A stretch of DNA of 64,000 nt from Saprospiraceae bacterium (GTDB lineage Bacteria; Bacteroidota; Bacteroidia; Chitinophagales; Saprospiraceae), in NCBI GenBank assembly GCA_013001595.1, contig JABDMH010000093.1:62001-126000 (forward strand). The letters run 5' to 3'. The notes below the pieces were generated by a model. It was given only the letters and a program-made list of their open reading frames with translations. It was not told where the DNA came from and made no database searches. The translations under genes and the position numbers were made by a program. Positions 18,574 to 28,123 of this stretch are shown here, piece after piece. Every line of letters starts with the position of its first letter. The first letter of the stretch is position 1.

Positions 18574-19398
18574 ATGCAAAATCTACTCTACTTCTTATTC
18601 AGATATGGGTATGTCTTCCTCTTTATTTGTTTAGAGATTGTCTGCTTTAATCTGATTGTGCGATACAATAGCCAACAGAAAGAAACTTTTCTCAAGTCAT
18701 CAAATGCGGTTACAGGCTGGATCTATCAACACTACAACTCGGTCAGGCAGTACTTTTCCCTAGGAGACATTGCTCATCAACTTGCTTGGGAAAACGCACG
18801 CTTAAGAAATCAGCAGGGAGCCTTTCAGGCGTTGACTTTGGAAGGTAATACCACCCTTGATTCCAATTCCTTCCAGCAATATGAATTGCTCCCAGCACGA
18901 ATCATCAACAATCGGATCACTGGGCTTGATAATTACTTCACCATACTTGGTGGTCGCGAGGCTGGGATGGAAATCGGACAGGGCGTAATTATTGAAAACG
19001 GAATTGTAGGAATTTTGACCGATGTGAGTACTCATTATGCACGAGGGATATCCATACTCAATAGGGACTCTCGTATTAGTGCCTCCATTGAGCGCAATAA
19101 TTTTTTTGGCAACCTTTACTGGGAAGGAGGTAATCCTCGTCTAGCAAAATTGGAAGATGTTCCGAAGCATGCTGATGTGCAGGTTGGCGATAAACTCATA
19201 ACCAGTGGATTCAGTGCAATTTTCCCAAAGGGTCTCAAGGTCGGCACCATTGTCGATTTTTCGTTGAATGATGGAAGTAACTTTTACGATATCAACGTGC
19301 AATTGTCAGTTGACATCGCTAACGCACATTATGTATATGTAGTGAAAAATTTATTTGCACGCGAGCAGTTGATACTTGAAACCGATCGAAGGCCATGA
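18574..19398 (+). CDS. mreC: Rod shape-determining protein MreC
   Basis: 274 residues. One N-terminal transmembrane helix (about 10-29, GYVFLFICLEIVCFNLIV), a periplasmic coiled-coil segment (about 60-85, IAHQLAWENARLRNQQG) and the MreC beta domain (ARIINNRITGLDNYFTILGG, GVIIENGIVGILTDVS, GDKLITSGFSAIFPKGLKVG). It links MreB to PBP2 in the elongasome. Its stop overlaps the mreD start (ATGA at 19395-19398), which implies translational coupling. Confidence 0.94.
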   Translation: MQNLLYFLFRYGYVFLFICLEIVCFNLIVRYNSQQKETFLKSSNAVTGWIYQHYNSVRQYFSLGDIAHQLAWENARLRNQQGAFQALTLEGNTTLDSNSFQQYELLPARIINNRITGLDNYFTILGGREAGMEIGQGVIIENGIVGILTDVSTHYARGISILNRDSRISASIERNNFFGNLYWEGGNPRLAKLEDVPKHADVQVGDKLITSGFSAIFPKGLKVGTIVDFSLNDGSNFYDINVQLSVDIANAHYVYVVKNLFAREQLILETDRRP

Positions 19399-19913
19399 AT
19401 CCTATTTTTCGAAATGTCTGGCGCTTTTTACTACTACTATTGCTACAAGTATTGGTCTTTAAGCAATTGAACATCGCAGGGGGAGCTTTAAACTATGTGC
19501 AGGTACTTATTTATCCACTTTTTATTTTGCTTTTACCCCTAGACCTTGGCAAGAGCTGGCTTCTATTGCTTGGGTTCTTACTTGGCATAGCTGTAGATAT
19601 GTTTTATGATTCCCCAGGTGTACATGCATCCGCATCAGTGCTTACCGCATTTATCCGTCCCTATGTCTTACATATCTTGGAACCACGGGGAGGTTACAAA
19701 GTAAATGCATATCCAACCAGTGCCGAATTTGGCACCGGCTGGTTTGTTCGATATGCTAGCTTACTGATGATCGTGCATCTGTTGACCTACTTTATAGCGG
19801 AGGCATTTCAATGGTCACAAATCTTGATGATCATCTTGAAAACAATTGTTTCCTTTTTGTCGTCTATGATAGTGATAAGTTTGTACATGGTAATATTCAA
19901 TCCAAAGGAGTAA
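19395..19913 (+). CDS. mreD: Rod shape-determining membrane protein MreD
   Basis: 172 residues with about five hydrophobic segments (LLLLLLQVLVFKQLNIAG, VLIYPLFILLLPLDLG, LLLLGFLLGIAVDMFYDSPG, LLMIVHLLTYFIAEAF, TIVSFLSSMIVISLYMVIF). The LGFLLGIAVDMFYDSPGVHA stretch resembles the conserved core of MreD. MreD sequences vary greatly, so the assignment rests partly on position between mreC and PBP2. Start overlaps the mreC stop by 4 bases. Confidence 0.88.
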   Translation: MNPIFRNVWRFLLLLLLQVLVFKQLNIAGGALNYVQVLIYPLFILLLPLDLGKSWLLLLGFLLGIAVDMFYDSPGVHASASVLTAFIRPYVLHILEPRGGYKVNAYPTSAEFGTGWFVRYASLLMIVHLLTYFIAEAFQWSQILMIILKTIVSFLSSMIVISLYMVIFNPKE

Positions 19914-19919
19914 ACTGTA

Positions 19920-21755
19920 ATGGAAACTCGCAGTAAGATTATAAAGGGATTATTTCTAGTGACGGGCATTGTCATGTTACTGCGTGTAGGCTATATGCAG
20001 CTCTTTGATCGCTCCTATCGTATCAAAGCAGAGACTGCTACCCTTCAAAAGCAGACGATATACCCGTCAAGAGGACTTATTTATGACCGCAATGGTAAGC
20101 TGATCGTTTACAATCAACCCATCTATGACCTCTACGTCATCGCCAATCTGGTTAGTCCAGAGATGGATACCGCTCGACTATGTCGAGTGCTAGAGATGGA
20201 TAAAAAGACCTTCAGGGAGAAAATGGAAAGAAATTGGAACGATGTGCGGTATTCCAAGAATGTTCCTTATCTCTTTCTAGATAAAATCAATGCCATCAAA
20301 TATGCGCAGCTGCAGGAAATCCTACACGCTTTCCCTGGGTTCAGCACTGAAGTGAGAAGTGTGCGTGGCTACCAATTTCCAAGTGCAGCGCATGCTTTAG
20401 GCTACATCAGTGAAGTTGATCAAGAAATCATCGATTCTTCGAAAGGTGTCTATCAAAAAAGAGATATGTATGGTGTGAGTGGTCTAGAGGCACATTATGA
20501 GAAATTCTTGAAGGGGGACAAAGGCACAGAATATCAGCTCAAGGATAATTTTGGTAGAAAAGTGGGATCCTACCGTGATGGGGAGCGAGATGCTTCAGCA
20601 TATTCTGGCATGGACTTAATATCCACTATAGACATTGGTCTTCAGACCTATGCAGAAGAGTTGATGAATGACAAAATTGGCAGCATTGTCGCCATTGAAC
20701 CCAAAACCGGAGAAATTTTAACAACAGTAAGTAGTCCTTCATATGACCCCGCGATGCTAAGCGCAAGTGCAGATCGAGCCAAAACCTTTGTTCAATTGCA
20801 GAACGACACTTTAAAGCCGTTCTTCAATAGAACCTTAATGGCAAAATATCCTCCTGGTTCCATTTTCAAACCCATCCTTTCTTTGATCGCGTTGCAAGAA
20901 GGCGTATTGACTACACAGCGATACATCACGTGCTCAGGAGCGTACATTTACAAAACCTATCGTTGGGGTTGTCATGCGACACCAGGTGTGCGAAACGTCG
21001 TCACTGCCATTGAGGAATCGTGTAATACCTTCTTTTACAATGTCTATCAAGATTTGGTGAATGTGGAGGGTTTTGAAAACCCCGCCCCAGGGCTGAACCA
21101 ACTCACAGAGCATCTCACAGACTTTGGACTGGGAGCACCTCTTATGGTCGACCTACCCGAAGAACAAGGAGGATTAATTCCCAACAGCGAATTTTATGAT
21201 GACATGTACGAGGGTAAAGGAGACTGGCGCAGCACGTACATCATTTCCAATGCCATCGGTCAAGGTGAAATTGAATTGACCACTCTACAAATGGCCAATT
21301 TAGTTGCCATTATAGCCAATCGTGGTTTTTACTTTCGTCCGCACTTATTAAAACGATTTGCTGATGCATCCATTCCACTACCGCGTCGATTTTTGACCCC
21401 CAAACGCGTGCGAATCGACGACCAACATTTTGACCCGGTCATCCAAGGCATGCAGCGTTCTGTAAGTCAAGGTACGTCAACTTTTGCCCAAGTCCCAGGA
21501 ATTATGGTCTGTGGAAAAACGGGTACTTCAGAAAACCCACATGGTAGGGACCACTCAGTGTTCTACGCATTTGCTCCTCAAGAAAACCCAAAGATTGCAG
21601 TAGCCGTATACATAGAAAACGGGGGTTGGGGTGGCTCCTATGCAGCTCCGATTGCAAGTTTACTAATCGAGAAATACCTCAATAGAAAGATCGATCCGTC
21701 GCGTCATTGGATAGAGGACAGAATGATCCAAGCTAATCTGCTTGCTGATTTGTAA
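19920..21755 (+). CDS. mrdA: Penicillin-binding protein 2 (elongasome transpeptidase)
   Basis: 611 residues. Inner-membrane helix at about 9-25, a PBP dimerisation/pedestal domain (about 48-215, IYPSRGLIYDRNGKLI; GYISEVDQE), and a class B transpeptidase domain with all three active-site motifs: SIFK (S314 nucleophile, K317), SCN (367-369) and KTG (533-535, KTGTSEN). It cross-links peptidoglycan during elongation. AAAGGAG at 19904-19910 gives a good ribosome binding site. rodA, the usual next gene, is absent; folA follows after 9 bases. Confidence 0.95.
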   Translation: METRSKIIKGLFLVTGIVMLLRVGYMQLFDRSYRIKAETATLQKQTIYPSRGLIYDRNGKLIVYNQPIYDLYVIANLVSPEMDTARLCRVLEMDKKTFREKMERNWNDVRYSKNVPYLFLDKINAIKYAQLQEILHAFPGFSTEVRSVRGYQFPSAAHALGYISEVDQEIIDSSKGVYQKRDMYGVSGLEAHYEKFLKGDKGTEYQLKDNFGRKVGSYRDGERDASAYSGMDLISTIDIGLQTYAEELMNDKIGSIVAIEPKTGEILTTVSSPSYDPAMLSASADRAKTFVQLQNDTLKPFFNRTLMAKYPPGSIFKPILSLIALQEGVLTTQRYITCSGAYIYKTYRWGCHATPGVRNVVTAIEESCNTFFYNVYQDLVNVEGFENPAPGLNQLTEHLTDFGLGAPLMVDLPEEQGGLIPNSEFYDDMYEGKGDWRSTYIISNAIGQGEIELTTLQMANLVAIIANRGFYFRPHLLKRFADASIPLPRRFLTPKRVRIDDQHFDPVIQGMQRSVSQGTSTFAQVPGIMVCGKTGTSENPHGRDHSVFYAFAPQENPKIAVAVYIENGGWGGSYAAPIASLLIEKYLNRKIDPSRHWIEDRMIQANLLADL

Positions 21756-21764
21756 TTTTAGCGA

Positions 21765-22268
21765 ATGACCTTATCTGCGATTGCCGCTTGCTCAAGTAAT
21801 AGAGCGATTGGTAAAAACAATGCTCTTCCCTGGCACCTTCCTGCCGATATGAAATATTTTATGCGCACTACCAAAGGGCACCATGTGATAATGGGTAAGA
21901 ATACATTTGAATCCTTGGGATCGCCGCTAAAAAATCGGATCAACATCATTATTACTCATGACCCATTCTATGCGGCATCCGGCACCGTGGTAGTACATTC
22001 TCTACAAGAAGCCATCGATATCGCTCAAGCTGCAGGAGAAGAGGAGGCATATATTATCGGGGGTGCACAAATATATACCCAGAGTCTAGATCTAATAGAT
22101 CTGCTATACCTAACTGAAATCGATGTGCATATTGAGGATGCAGATGCCTTCTTTCCGAAAATTGCCTTAGATAAATGGGAGTTAGTAAGTGAAGTTGTCA
22201 ATGATCCGGATGATCGCAACCCTTATAAATACACGTTTAAGGTCCTTAAAAAAAAAGAGCCTCACTGA
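21765..22268 (+). CDS. folA: Dihydrofolate reductase
   Basis: 167 residues, typical length. Reduces dihydrofolate to tetrahydrofolate with NADPH. The N-terminal signature IGKNNALPWHLPADMKYFMR (about 17-36) contains the conserved LPWHLPAD with the catalytic acid; the cofactor motifs VIMGKNTFESLG and AYIIGGAQIYTQSL are also clear. It lies between PBP2 and DUF2851. The stop and the next start overlap as TGATG, so translation is probably coupled. Confidence 0.95.
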   Translation: MTLSAIAACSSNRAIGKNNALPWHLPADMKYFMRTTKGHHVIMGKNTFESLGSPLKNRINIIITHDPFYAASGTVVVHSLQEAIDIAQAAGEEEAYIIGGAQIYTQSLDLIDLLYLTEIDVHIEDADAFFPKIALDKWELVSEVVNDPDDRNPYKYTFKVLKKKEPH

Positions 22269-23569
22269 TGCAGTCTGCTCCCACCAGTCTTATCAAAGAA
22301 GAGTTGCTTTATTACGTATGGCGCCTTAAGCGCTTTGACTTACAAGACCTACAAACAAGCTCAGGACAGACCATTCAGATTTTAGATGCTGGACTTCGTA
22401 ACAATGACGCTGGACCAGACTTCAGTCTTGCACGCATCAAGCTAGGAGATGATACCTGGGTTGGGCATGTCGAGATGCATGTTCGAGCTAGTGATTGGAT
22501 CCGCCATCGTCATCAAGATGATCCAGCATTCGAAAACGTTGTCTTGCATGTGGTGTATGAATGTGACAAACAAATTTGCCTTCCCAATGGAGAGCCCTTG
22601 GCATGTTTGGCGCTACAAAATCGGATTGAACCCAGCCTGGTCAAATCCTATAAAGAACTAATGGAGGTAGAGGCTTGGATACCTTGTGCTAACAATCGAC
22701 GTGTGACTTCAGACATTGCACTCCAAGCTTGGTATGAGCGTGTGTTGGTCACCAGGTTGGAAGAAAAAACAGCGTACATCCGTGATGTTTTTGAACATAC
22801 AAGAGAAGACTGGGAAGAAACTTTCTACCGAATTTTAGCAAGAAATTTTGGTTTTAAAGTCAATGCTGACGCTTTTGAAGCGCTCGCCATCAGCACTCCG
22901 AGAAAACTCCTGATCAAACATAAGGATAACCTAAAACAGATAGAAGCGCTCCTTTTTGGACAAGCTGGTCTAATTCCTGATCAGCCTCAAGATGATTACA
23001 CCCGGGGATTACAGCAGGAGTATGGTTTTCTACGGAAGAAATATACACTAGCGCCACTGGAATCACATCGCTGGAAATTCATGAGAATGCGACCAGCCAA
23101 TTTTCCCACTATTAGACTGGCACAATTCGGGGTCTTGATCTTTAAAACAGCACATCTCTTCAGCAAGATGCTGGCAGCCAAGTCGACAAAAGAGCTTCGA
23201 CAGATGTTCAATAGTGAAGTATCGTGGTATTGGAAAGACCATTACAGATTTGATCAAACTTCTCCAAAGAAATCAAAAAAACTAGGCACTTCCTCCATTG
23301 ACCTAATCCTGATCAATACCATCATTCCCCTATTATTTTTCTATGGCAAGTTCCAACAACAAGGTGTTTTCTCTGATAGAGCATTGACCTTCTTGCAAGA
23401 ACTTAAGCCAGAGAGAAATAGGGTGATTACCAAATTTAGAGCACTATCTTTTCCAGTATCTAGTGCATTCGATAGTCAGGCTCTCCTGCAATTAAAAAAG
23501 CAGTTTTGTGATCCGAAGCAATGTCTCTCCTGCACGATTGGACATGATATTTTGAAAGCAGAAAATTAA
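22268..23569 (+). CDS. DUF2851 family protein
   Basis: 433 residues matching the Bacteroidota family DUF2851: LIKEELLYYVWRLKRFDLQD at the start, then NNDAGPDFSLARIKLGDDTW, VGHVEMHVRASDW and, near the end, QFCDPKQCLSCTIGHDIL, a cysteine pair (CDPKQCLSC) that could bind metal. The family has no established function. The NDAGPDF and VEMHVRASDW motifs look nuclease-like, but that is only a guess. It is coupled to folA upstream (TGATG) and lpxK downstream (TAATG). Confidence 0.88.
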   Translation: MQSAPTSLIKEELLYYVWRLKRFDLQDLQTSSGQTIQILDAGLRNNDAGPDFSLARIKLGDDTWVGHVEMHVRASDWIRHRHQDDPAFENVVLHVVYECDKQICLPNGEPLACLALQNRIEPSLVKSYKELMEVEAWIPCANNRRVTSDIALQAWYERVLVTRLEEKTAYIRDVFEHTREDWEETFYRILARNFGFKVNADAFEALAISTPRKLLIKHKDNLKQIEALLFGQAGLIPDQPQDDYTRGLQQEYGFLRKKYTLAPLESHRWKFMRMRPANFPTIRLAQFGVLIFKTAHLFSKMLAAKSTKELRQMFNSEVSWYWKDHYRFDQTSPKKSKKLGTSSIDLILINTIIPLLFFYGKFQQQGVFSDRALTFLQELKPERNRVITKFRALSFPVSSAFDSQALLQLKKQFCDPKQCLSCTIGHDILKAEN

Positions 23570-24636
23570 TGATTCAGAAAGCATTGTTCAAGATCTTGAT
23601 GGCACCTTTTGCCCTGCTCTATGGAACAGGTGTTGCTTTGCGCAATGGTTTATATAGAGTCGGATTGCTCAAAGAGATTTCATTTAATATTCCAGTCATT
23701 AGTATTGGAAATCTAACCATGGGTGGGGCAGGCAAAACACCACATGTCGAGTATTTGGCAAACTGGTTACAAGACTACATCAAAATCGCGGTACTCAGTC
23801 GGGGATATAAACGCAAGACAAAAGGATTCAGAATCGTTGATGTGAATGACACAGCAGCAACAGTAGGTGATGAACCTTTACAATATAAAAGGAAATTTCC
23901 CGAAGTCAACGTATATGTTTCTGAAAGTAGGGTGCTTGGAATCCCAAAAATCTTGTCTCAGCAGCCTGACATGCAAGTCATATTGCTGGACGATGCTTTT
24001 CAGCATCGGTCTGTGAAACCAGGTCTAAATATCTTACTCACCACTTACCATGACCTTTTCGTAGATGACTTTCTGCTGCCTATGGGTAGACTTCGCGAAT
24101 GGCGACAAGCATACAAACGAGCGGATCTAATCATAGTCACCAAATGCCCTAACAACCTTTCCACTGAGGATAGAAAAAGAGTCGAGGAAAAGATAAATCC
24201 GCTGCCTGACCAAGCTTTGCTGTACTCTACCTATCAATATACCAGATTGTACCACTTACTCTATCCTTCAGTGACTATGAACCTCCGCTCAGATATGCAA
24301 GCATTGGTAATTAGTGCAATCGCCAACACAGATTTCCTCCTAGCCTTTCTCGAACAGCAACTTGGAGAAGTCAAAATTATCGAATATGAAGATCATCATG
24401 CCTTCACCAGATACGAGATGGGCCACCTCAAAAATGAATTTGAAAAATTAGGTGGCAAAGAAAAAATCATCATTACTACAGAAAAAGATGCCACACGCTT
24501 AGAACCACATATTGAGTTTTTACGGAAAGAGGAAATGCCCGTTTTTGTATTACCGGTTTATGTGTCCTTCGATGCAGATGACGACTTACGATTCAAGCAA
24601 ATTGTACAATCCTATTTATTGTCTTTCAAAATTTAA
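23569..24636 (+). CDS. lpxK: Tetraacyldisaccharide 4'-kinase (lipid A)
   Basis: 355 residues. Phosphorylates the 4' position of the tetraacyldisaccharide precursor of lipid A at the inner membrane. The Walker A motif GNLTMGGAGKTP is at residues 47-58; other family blocks are LSRGYKRKTKGF, VGDEPLQYKRKFP and VILLDDAFQHRSVKP. Length is normal. The start shares bases with the DUF2851 stop (TAATG). Confidence 0.95.
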   Translation: MIQKALFKILMAPFALLYGTGVALRNGLYRVGLLKEISFNIPVISIGNLTMGGAGKTPHVEYLANWLQDYIKIAVLSRGYKRKTKGFRIVDVNDTAATVGDEPLQYKRKFPEVNVYVSESRVLGIPKILSQQPDMQVILLDDAFQHRSVKPGLNILLTTYHDLFVDDFLLPMGRLREWRQAYKRADLIIVTKCPNNLSTEDRKRVEEKINPLPDQALLYSTYQYTRLYHLLYPSVTMNLRSDMQALVISAIANTDFLLAFLEQQLGEVKIIEYEDHHAFTRYEMGHLKNEFEKLGGKEKIIITTEKDATRLEPHIEFLRKEEMPVFVLPVYVSFDADDDLRFKQIVQSYLLSFKI

Positions 24637-24643
24637 TCCAGCC

Positions 24644-26401
24644 TTGAAGTTTTTGTTCGTCCTGATCTTATTATTCATTTTTACCAGCCCTCCAGTGATT
24701 GCTCAGAGTGCAATGCAACCGCTGTCTGAAATTCCATACCACTGGTTGGATAGAATGGATATAAAATACGATGCAGATTTTCACTTGCATTCCGCTGTCA
24801 AAGGTATTTGGAGGAAAGACTTAGTAGAACTGGTCTATGCAGTAGACAGTACTTATCCAGAGCAATCTCAGGAAGATCACCAAGATATGCAGTGGCTCCT
24901 AAATGAAAACAATGAGTGGCAGCAAAAGCCTCATACAGAAATTTCAGATCGGAAATATATCGATAGTACCAGGACATTCTATACCATCGAAGAATCTGAA
25001 TCCACCAGATTAAAATACGTACAAAGCAAAAAGCCAGTCCTAAAAAGATTTTATCAAACACCTGCCCATTTGTTTGAAGTAAATAGTCGTGACTTTCACC
25101 TAAGGGTGAATCCTCTGTTGAATTTTAGACTTGGCAGCATTACCGACGAAGGCGAAGCAATTTTTGAAAATCAGCGAGGTATTTCGATCAGGGGTGGCAT
25201 AGATCAAAAATTATACTTTCATTCTGAAATCCTGGAAAGCCAAGCTCGGTACCCCAATTATATTCGAGAGTTTCAGGGCCGATTCGATGCTGTACCTGGT
25301 GCCGGATTTGTCAAGACCTATGAAAGCACATGGTTTGACTTCGATAGCGGTGTAGACTTTTTATTGGCCAATGCCTACATAGGTGCACAAGTGTCAAAAC
25401 ATGTCAATATTGAACTGGGGCATGGTCGACATTTTTTAGGCAATGGGATCCGGTCGCTCTTTCTTTCGGATTTTTCAACAGATCACTTCTATTTGAAATT
25501 GAATACGCGCATTTGGAAATTTCAGTACCAAAGTATTTTTGGAGAATTATTGCGACCTAAAAGGGATGTTGGAGATCAATTGCTGCCCAAGAAATATTTT
25601 GCAGCGCACTATCTAAATCTTCAAGTAACCAAAAATTTGGACATTGGCCTGTTTGAAACAGTAGTATTTGCGCGAGAAAATCAGTTTGAGCTTCAGTATT
25701 TTAATCCACTCATCTTATACAGGACAGTAGAGGGCTCAATTGGAAGTCCAGATAATGTTCTTCTTGGATTAGATGTTAAATGGAATTTGTGGCGAAAAAT
25801 ATCCCTTTATAGTCAATTTATTCTGGATGAATTTAAAGTCAGTGAATTGTTTTCAGGAAATGGTTGGTGGGCAAATAAATATGGATTGCAGCTGGGCATG
25901 AAGTATATCGATCTCTTTGAGATTTCGCACTTAGATGCTCAGGCGGAGTACAACGTAGCCAGGCCCTATACTTATTCACACAATAATGGCATTGCACACT
26001 ACAGCCATTATCATCAGGCTTTAGCTCATCCACTGGGGGCAAACTTCCGTGAGATGCTTTTTCGCTTGCGTTATCAACCCACTGGGCGATGGTTCATTAC
26101 TGCGAGGGCTGTATTTATGAGCACTGGAGAAGATCGCGACACACTTAACTGGGGGTCGAATATCCTGGTGCCCAATGAAAGCCACGTTAATGATTTTGGC
26201 AATGAAGTAGCTCAGGGTGTTAACACTCAAATAACCATATTGGGCATAGATGTGTCATATCAAGTGCGACATGGTCTATTCTTCGATGTATTCGTTCAAT
26301 CACGTCAAAAAGACAGTATGCTAGAGTCGCGTGACTTTAGTGATACCTACTTGGGAGCTGGCATTCGATGGAATCTGAGTAGACGTTGGTTAGAGATGTA
26401 G
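24644..26401 (+). CDS. Predicted outer-membrane barrel protein, Wzi/RemB-like
   Basis: 585 residues from a TTG at 24644, chosen because it opens a signal peptide (MKFLFVLILLFIFTSPPVIA) directly after lpxK; upstream in-frame codons lie inside lpxK. The mature part has long alternating beta strands. Blocks HVNIELGHGRHFLGNGIRSL, NVLLGLDVKWNLWRK, SLYSQFILDEFKV, WWANKYGLQLGMKYI and YTYSHNNGIAHYSHYHQALA recall Bacteroidota outer-membrane proteins annotated as Wzi-like capsule assembly proteins or as gliding protein RemB. I cannot decide between these. Its place between lipid A and glycan genes fits an envelope polysaccharide role. Confidence 0.7.
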   Translation: MKFLFVLILLFIFTSPPVIAQSAMQPLSEIPYHWLDRMDIKYDADFHLHSAVKGIWRKDLVELVYAVDSTYPEQSQEDHQDMQWLLNENNEWQQKPHTEISDRKYIDSTRTFYTIEESESTRLKYVQSKKPVLKRFYQTPAHLFEVNSRDFHLRVNPLLNFRLGSITDEGEAIFENQRGISIRGGIDQKLYFHSEILESQARYPNYIREFQGRFDAVPGAGFVKTYESTWFDFDSGVDFLLANAYIGAQVSKHVNIELGHGRHFLGNGIRSLFLSDFSTDHFYLKLNTRIWKFQYQSIFGELLRPKRDVGDQLLPKKYFAAHYLNLQVTKNLDIGLFETVVFARENQFELQYFNPLILYRTVEGSIGSPDNVLLGLDVKWNLWRKISLYSQFILDEFKVSELFSGNGWWANKYGLQLGMKYIDLFEISHLDAQAEYNVARPYTYSHNNGIAHYSHYHQALAHPLGANFREMLFRLRYQPTGRWFITARAVFMSTGEDRDTLNWGSNILVPNESHVNDFGNEVAQGVNTQITILGIDVSYQVRHGLFFDVFVQSRQKDSMLESRDFSDTYLGAGIRWNLSRRWLEM

Positions 26402-26416
26402 TTATGCCGCCTATCC

Positions 26417-27100
26417 TTACTTGCATAAAACCATCTGTGTACCCTGCTTCTCATTGGATATCGTCTTCTCAACAACTTTAAAGTGTCTTTCTAAGAATTT
26501 TCTGAGTTCTGCCTGATTCCACTCTCGTGCATGATAAGGGTTTGGTGATGGCCCATAATGCCATTTACCCCTCTTTAGATCACGTTCAGGTGTACTAATA
26601 ATGATGTCCGATCCGGCAGCTATCCTTTTTAAAACAATAACAAATTTATTGGGATCCTCAACGTGCTCAATTACATCTGCGCATATCACTAAATCCGGCT
26701 GCAAAGTGAAGATTTCCTCTTCACTAATCGACATCCATGCCCGATCGGGATATTTATCCCTAAGGTGTGCCAGCGTTTTCTCTACCTCAATTCCAATGGT
26801 GTCATAAGAGCCCAAATACTTCAGCAACTTATAGGCAGATCCACAACCGACATCCACAACTTTACCGTAGCCATTGTCCTGCACACGATGGGCAGCAAAC
26901 TGATACACTTCACGCTGCCACTCTTCAGTATTTGGTGTGTCATCGAATCGTGGCACTTTTTGTCGGTGAAAGTAGCCCGCCTTTATGGCATATTGCTCAG
27001 TGCAGTAAATGCTTCGCATCATACCTAGGGTAGTTCGCACCATTTCTTTTGCAAATATCAGCGACATGGCTGTGTCCAGATTTGTTGAGGCCACGTGCAT
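26417..27100 (-). CDS. Class I SAM-dependent methyltransferase
   Basis: 227 residues from the ATG at 27100; other ATGs at 27067, 27022 and 27019 are possible, and the first family-like residues begin only around SIYCTEQYAIKAGYFHRQ. The SAM-binding motif I is KVVDVGCGSAYKLLKYLG, followed by TIGIEV (motif II acidic residue) and LVICADVIEHVEDPNKFV (motif IV/post). This pattern is common in methyltransferases next to glycosyltransferases, acting on sugars or lipid-linked glycans. Its neighbours are a RemB/Wzi-like protein and GT2 enzymes, so a glycan substrate is likely but not shown. Confidence 0.8.
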   Translation of the reverse strand: MHVASTNLDTAMSLIFAKEMVRTTLGMMRSIYCTEQYAIKAGYFHRQKVPRFDDTPNTEEWQREVYQFAAHRVQDNGYGKVVDVGCGSAYKLLKYLGSYDTIGIEVEKTLAHLRDKYPDRAWMSISEEEIFTLQPDLVICADVIEHVEDPNKFVIVLKRIAAGSDIIISTPERDLKRGKWHYGPSPNPYHAREWNQAELRKFLERHFKVVEKTISNEKQGTQMVLCK

Positions 27101-27196
27101 CAAATCTACAGCAAACTCAACGATTCCTCAGGATCGTATCTTTACAACTAGTTGGCCCAATCTTAACAGAGGGCATTTATTCAATAGAACCAATAG

Positions 27197-28120
27197 ATGA
27201 CAGTCGGTTTAGATCTGACCTTCGCAATTTGCACTCGCAACAGGGCATCTTACTTGCGACAATGCCTGGCATCCATCTATGGTCAAGGACCCTCTTCACT
27301 TGGGTTTTTGGTACTGGTTGTTAATAACGGATCAGTAGATGACACCAAAACGCTAGTTGAAGAATACGCAACGTTAGAAAATTTCAATGCCATCCAAGAA
27401 GATCAGATTGGTCTAAGTCACGCAAGGAATACTGCGTTGGCGAATACGACCACAAGATGGCTGGCATTCGTCGACGATGATGCCATTCTGCCTTCCAACT
27501 ACTTAGAGATACTTACAGGAATTCTAGCAAAAACTTCGCATGCATGTCTCGGTGGTCCAGTGAAACCAATCTATGCACCAGGGGCGCCAAATTGGACTAA
27601 AAGGTATTTTACTCGAAAATCTGATTTTGGAAACGTGGAAAAACAACTACTTGATGAGTGTATCGCAGGAGCCAACATGGTCTTAGATTGTCACGTCATG
27701 CAAAAAATTGGAAGTTTCAACACGAACTTGGGCATGATCGGTGAAAAAATCAGGTATGGTGAAGACGACTACATTCAACATGAACTTCGGCGCCAGGGCT
27801 ATACCATCGGGTATTACCCCCACCTTGAAATTGGGCATCATGTACTTCCATCTAGGGAGAAAGTATCATGGCATCTAAAAGCTGCCTATCAACATGGTTG
27901 GGCTTCGCAGGCACTCGCAAGTCAAACTACAATAAGCTCAATTGGCATATCGATGTTACGTACCACTATCTCTGGACTGGTTAAGCACCTTCCTGAAAAT
28001 ATTTGGCGCAACTTCACCAATGAGCAGTACTATTGGCAGAATACGATAGTTAACACCTGTCGTCCCTTTCTATATAATTTGGGTCGTTTTGTATGCTACC
28101 TTTCGCATAAAACTCCATAG
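27197..28120 (+). CDS. Family 2 glycosyltransferase
   Basis: 307 residues. GT-A fold with the opening LTFAICTRNRASYLRQCLAS, the nucleotide-sugar region VVNNGSVDDT and the metal-binding acidic cluster FVDDDAIL (D93-D95). GGPVKPIYAPGAP and a later EDDYIQHELRRQGY complete the usual GT2 layout, followed by a C-terminal helical portion. It should transfer a sugar from a nucleotide-sugar donor on the cytoplasmic side. The next GT2 gene starts 3 bases after its stop. Confidence 0.88.
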   Translation: MTVGLDLTFAICTRNRASYLRQCLASIYGQGPSSLGFLVLVVNNGSVDDTKTLVEEYATLENFNAIQEDQIGLSHARNTALANTTTRWLAFVDDDAILPSNYLEILTGILAKTSHACLGGPVKPIYAPGAPNWTKRYFTRKSDFGNVEKQLLDECIAGANMVLDCHVMQKIGSFNTNLGMIGEKIRYGEDDYIQHELRRQGYTIGYYPHLEIGHHVLPSREKVSWHLKAAYQHGWASQALASQTTISSIGISMLRTTISGLVKHLPENIWRNFTNEQYYWQNTIVNTCRPFLYNLGRFVCYLSHKTP

Positions 28121-28123
28121 AAA

